NCBI GenBank assembly: GCA_947452235.1
Contig: CANGBK010000007.1
Location: forward strand, 1 to 43,573
Source of the DNA: Micrococcales bacterium
Lineage (GTDB): Bacteria > Actinomycetota > Actinomycetes > Actinomycetales > Microbacteriaceae
Direction: 5' to 3'
Length of the DNA stretch: 43,573 bases
Below the pieces are notes generated by a model that was not told the DNA's origin, did not search any database, and saw only the letters and a program-made list of their open reading frames with translations. How positions within the stretch are numbered: the first letter of the stretch is position 1; each line of letters begins with the position of its first letter. Both the position numbers and the translations under genes were made by a program. This document shows, in pieces, positions 42,170 through 43,573 of this stretch.

Positions 42170-43339
42170 ATGAACAGAAGAGCTGCGTATTACTTCGTTA
42201 TCGCCGGTATTGGACTTATCACTGCCTGGTATTTCAACACCATTGCAATCCTTAGAGCTGAAGATTTCTTTGGCTCTTGGTTTGGCAACTCTGCAGACAT
42301 GGTGGTTGCTTGTGATCTTCTGCTAACCGCTTTCGCAGCAGTTCCTTTCATGGTGATTGAATCCAGAAAGATCGGAATGAAGAATGTCGTTTTCTATGTT
42401 CTTGCCGGCTTCATTTCAGCAATCGCTTTCGTCTTCCCCTTCTGGTTGGGTATGCGCGAGCTTCATCTTCGTAAAGTGAAGAACCGTGCTTTTGTTAGCA
42501 ACAAAGACAATACTGTTCACTCTGTTAGCTCTGATAGAGAACTAGCTGGAGGAACACTCACTAACTTCATGTTTGAAAACAGAAGAATCGATGTTTGGGT
42601 TCCTAAAGATCATGATGCTAAAACACCATTGTTGATCGCTCACGATGGGGGTAACTTTCTTCTGGACATTTCCGAAACTTGGAACCATCAGAACTGGGGT
42701 GTTCCAGAAGCTATCGCTCAGGGAAGAATCGTTGCAAACAATGGAAAGCTTCCGATTATTGTTGGCGTCTATCGTTACGATGACAAATTACGTATGGCTG
42801 AACTTGCTCCGGAAGATATCTTGAAGCCAAGACCACACATGGTTTCCAAGTTAGGTGCAATTAGAACTCCAGCAACACAGCAATACACCGCAAATGAATA
42901 CCAAGACATGCTTGCACTTCGTTTAGTTCCAGAACTGGCTAAGCGTTATGGTTTGAAACTAGATCCAAAGAGAACCGCGCAGATTGGTGCGTCCCTAGGT
43001 GGTCTTGCTGTTATCTATGGTGTTTCAAGACACCCAGAAGTGTTCGGTGCGGCTTTAGGTTTATCGACTGCATGGCCTTTAGGTTATCAAGAACTAATTG
43101 ATTTGCTTATTGAGGGTTTACCGCCAGTTGGATCAGTCAAGATTTATAGCGATGTTGGAACAGAAGAGCTAGATGCCGAGTTCGCTTCATGGCATTACAA
43201 CTTTGTTGAAGCTATGGATAAAGCTGGATGGAAGCGAGATCTTCATTACAAAGCAGATCTTTTCCCTGGAACTGGTCACAAAGAATCTTGGTGGGGCATG
43301 AGATTAGAACACCCAATCAACTGGTGGCTAAATTCCTAG
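42170..43339 (+). CDS. DUF2834-esterase fusion membrane protein
   Basis: 389 aa. The first 100 residues have three membrane helices (about 7-27, 43-63, 72-95) resembling DUF2834: GLITAWYFN, VACDLLLTAF, FMVIESRKIGM and FPFWLGMREL. A linker leads to an alpha/beta-hydrolase of the putative esterase/enterochelin-esterase type with nucleophile S275 in GASLGG and His H370 in GTGHKESWW. The catalytic domain is on one face of the membrane. It is divergent from the MMPL exporter. The substrate is unknown. Its 3' end overlaps the next gene by 12 nt. Confidence 0.88.
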   Translation: MNRRAAYYFVIAGIGLITAWYFNTIAILRAEDFFGSWFGNSADMVVACDLLLTAFAAVPFMVIESRKIGMKNVVFYVLAGFISAIAFVFPFWLGMRELHLRKVKNRAFVSNKDNTVHSVSSDRELAGGTLTNFMFENRRIDVWVPKDHDAKTPLLIAHDGGNFLLDISETWNHQNWGVPEAIAQGRIVANNGKLPIIVGVYRYDDKLRMAELAPEDILKPRPHMVSKLGAIRTPATQQYTANEYQDMLALRLVPELAKRYGLKLDPKRTAQIGASLGGLAVIYGVSRHPEVFGAALGLSTAWPLGYQELIDLLIEGLPPVGSVKIYSDVGTEELDAEFASWHYNFVEAMDKAGWKRDLHYKADLFPGTGHKESWWGMRLEHPINWWLNS

Positions 43340-43573
43340 CGGATCCTGATGAATAGGTGGTCTTGCATTACCCATGAATTCGATCACCTGAGGATCAACT
43401 TGAATATCTTTCATGCGAATCGGTTTAGTTAAATACAAACCTTCAAGTGAGCGAACTCTCGATAGCGCGACATATGTGTGACCAGAAGAAAAAGCGCCGG
43501 AGCCCATGTCGATGATTACTTCATCGTAAGTTTGACCTTGAGATTTATGAACAGTAACAGCCCACGCTAAACG
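43328..43573 (-). CDS. RecD/PIF1-like SF1 helicase, C-terminal end (cut by right edge)
   Basis: 81 codons are visible, open to the edge, with stop TAG at 43330-43328. The sequence AWAVTVHKSQGQTYDEVIID carries the SF1B motif V (TVHKSQGQT), followed by GHTYVALSRVRSLEGLYL with motif VI (VALSRVR). This is the C terminus of a RecD2/PIF1-type ATP-dependent DNA helicase. It converges with the esterase gene and overlaps it by 12 nt. The N-terminal and central domains lie beyond the window. Confidence 0.92.
   Translation of the reverse strand, partial: RLAWAVTVHKSQGQTYDEVIIDMGSGAFSSGHTYVALSRVRSLEGLYLTKPIRMKDIQVDPQVIEFMGNARPPIHQDPLGI

Overview
The window looks like a chromosome segment from a small, fairly low-GC actinobacterium, most plausibly a freshwater or brackish planktonic member of the Microbacteriaceae (Luna-type). 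Supporting this: the order dnaK-grpE-dnaJ-hspR with two HAIR operators; CsoR/CstR-type regulation; a dCTP deaminase with the long actinobacterial sequence pattern; MMPL, UMF1 and CASTOR/POLLUX-like membrane proteins; very tight gene packing; and several genes whose -10 box lies only 6-7 nt before the ATG (predicted leaderless mRNAs). I saw no tRNA, rRNA, CRISPR array or insertion sequence. The taxonomic call is inference.

Layout. (1) 1-7264: accessory, nuclease-rich block. It holds a reading frame running off the left edge, a possible PD-(D/E)XK-like protein, a Cas4/RecB-like nuclease with Cys clusters, a T5orf172-type GIY-YIG protein, a 1197-aa RecB-nuclease/RNase H-like/SF1-helicase fusion (TM0106 type) and a small Cys-rich protein. 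(2) 7307-13017: the most interesting block. A leftward, translationally coupled set encodes a von Willebrand A protein, a 167-aa conserved unknown, a 56-aa protein not previously apparent because it is short, a histone-deacetylase-fold enzyme with an intact active site, a dual-specificity-type phosphatase, a TY-Chap/YbjN-like protein and a SpoT-like HD hydrolase. Divergent from it is an NrtR-like regulator whose Nudix box has lost its catalytic glutamates, so it probably senses rather than hydrolyses an ADP-ribose-type ligand. I read this as a candidate regulated stress or conflict system.

(3) 13056-17908: YqhA-type membrane protein, unknowns, purA, a SpoU methyltransferase and a NagD-like HAD phosphatase. 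(4) 17967-26288: a beta-glucan utilisation locus: GH16 secreted glucanase, binding protein, two permeases, GH1 beta-glucosidase and a LacI repressor. Three copies of the same 12-bp operator core place the GH16 gene, the transporter operon and a large secreted protein in one regulon. No ATPase gene is present, so a shared MsmK-type ATPase is expected elsewhere.

(5) 26285-30241: pyrE and xth share a tiny divergent promoter region. A reactive-sulfur operon follows: a CstR-like repressor (two Cys, no His), its 18-bp operator, a CoA-disulfide reductase-rhodanese fusion, a divergent lipoprotein rhodanese, and two tandem small Cys-rich proteins. (6) 30251-37223: small unknowns, AlkD-like glycosylase, CASTOR/POLLUX-like channel, then hspR, a zinc-finger-less dnaJ, grpE and dnaK. 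(7) 37451-43573: UMF1 transporter, dcd, MarR regulator, MMPL exporter, a DUF2834-esterase fusion, and the C-terminal end of a RecD/PIF1-like helicase cut by the right edge.
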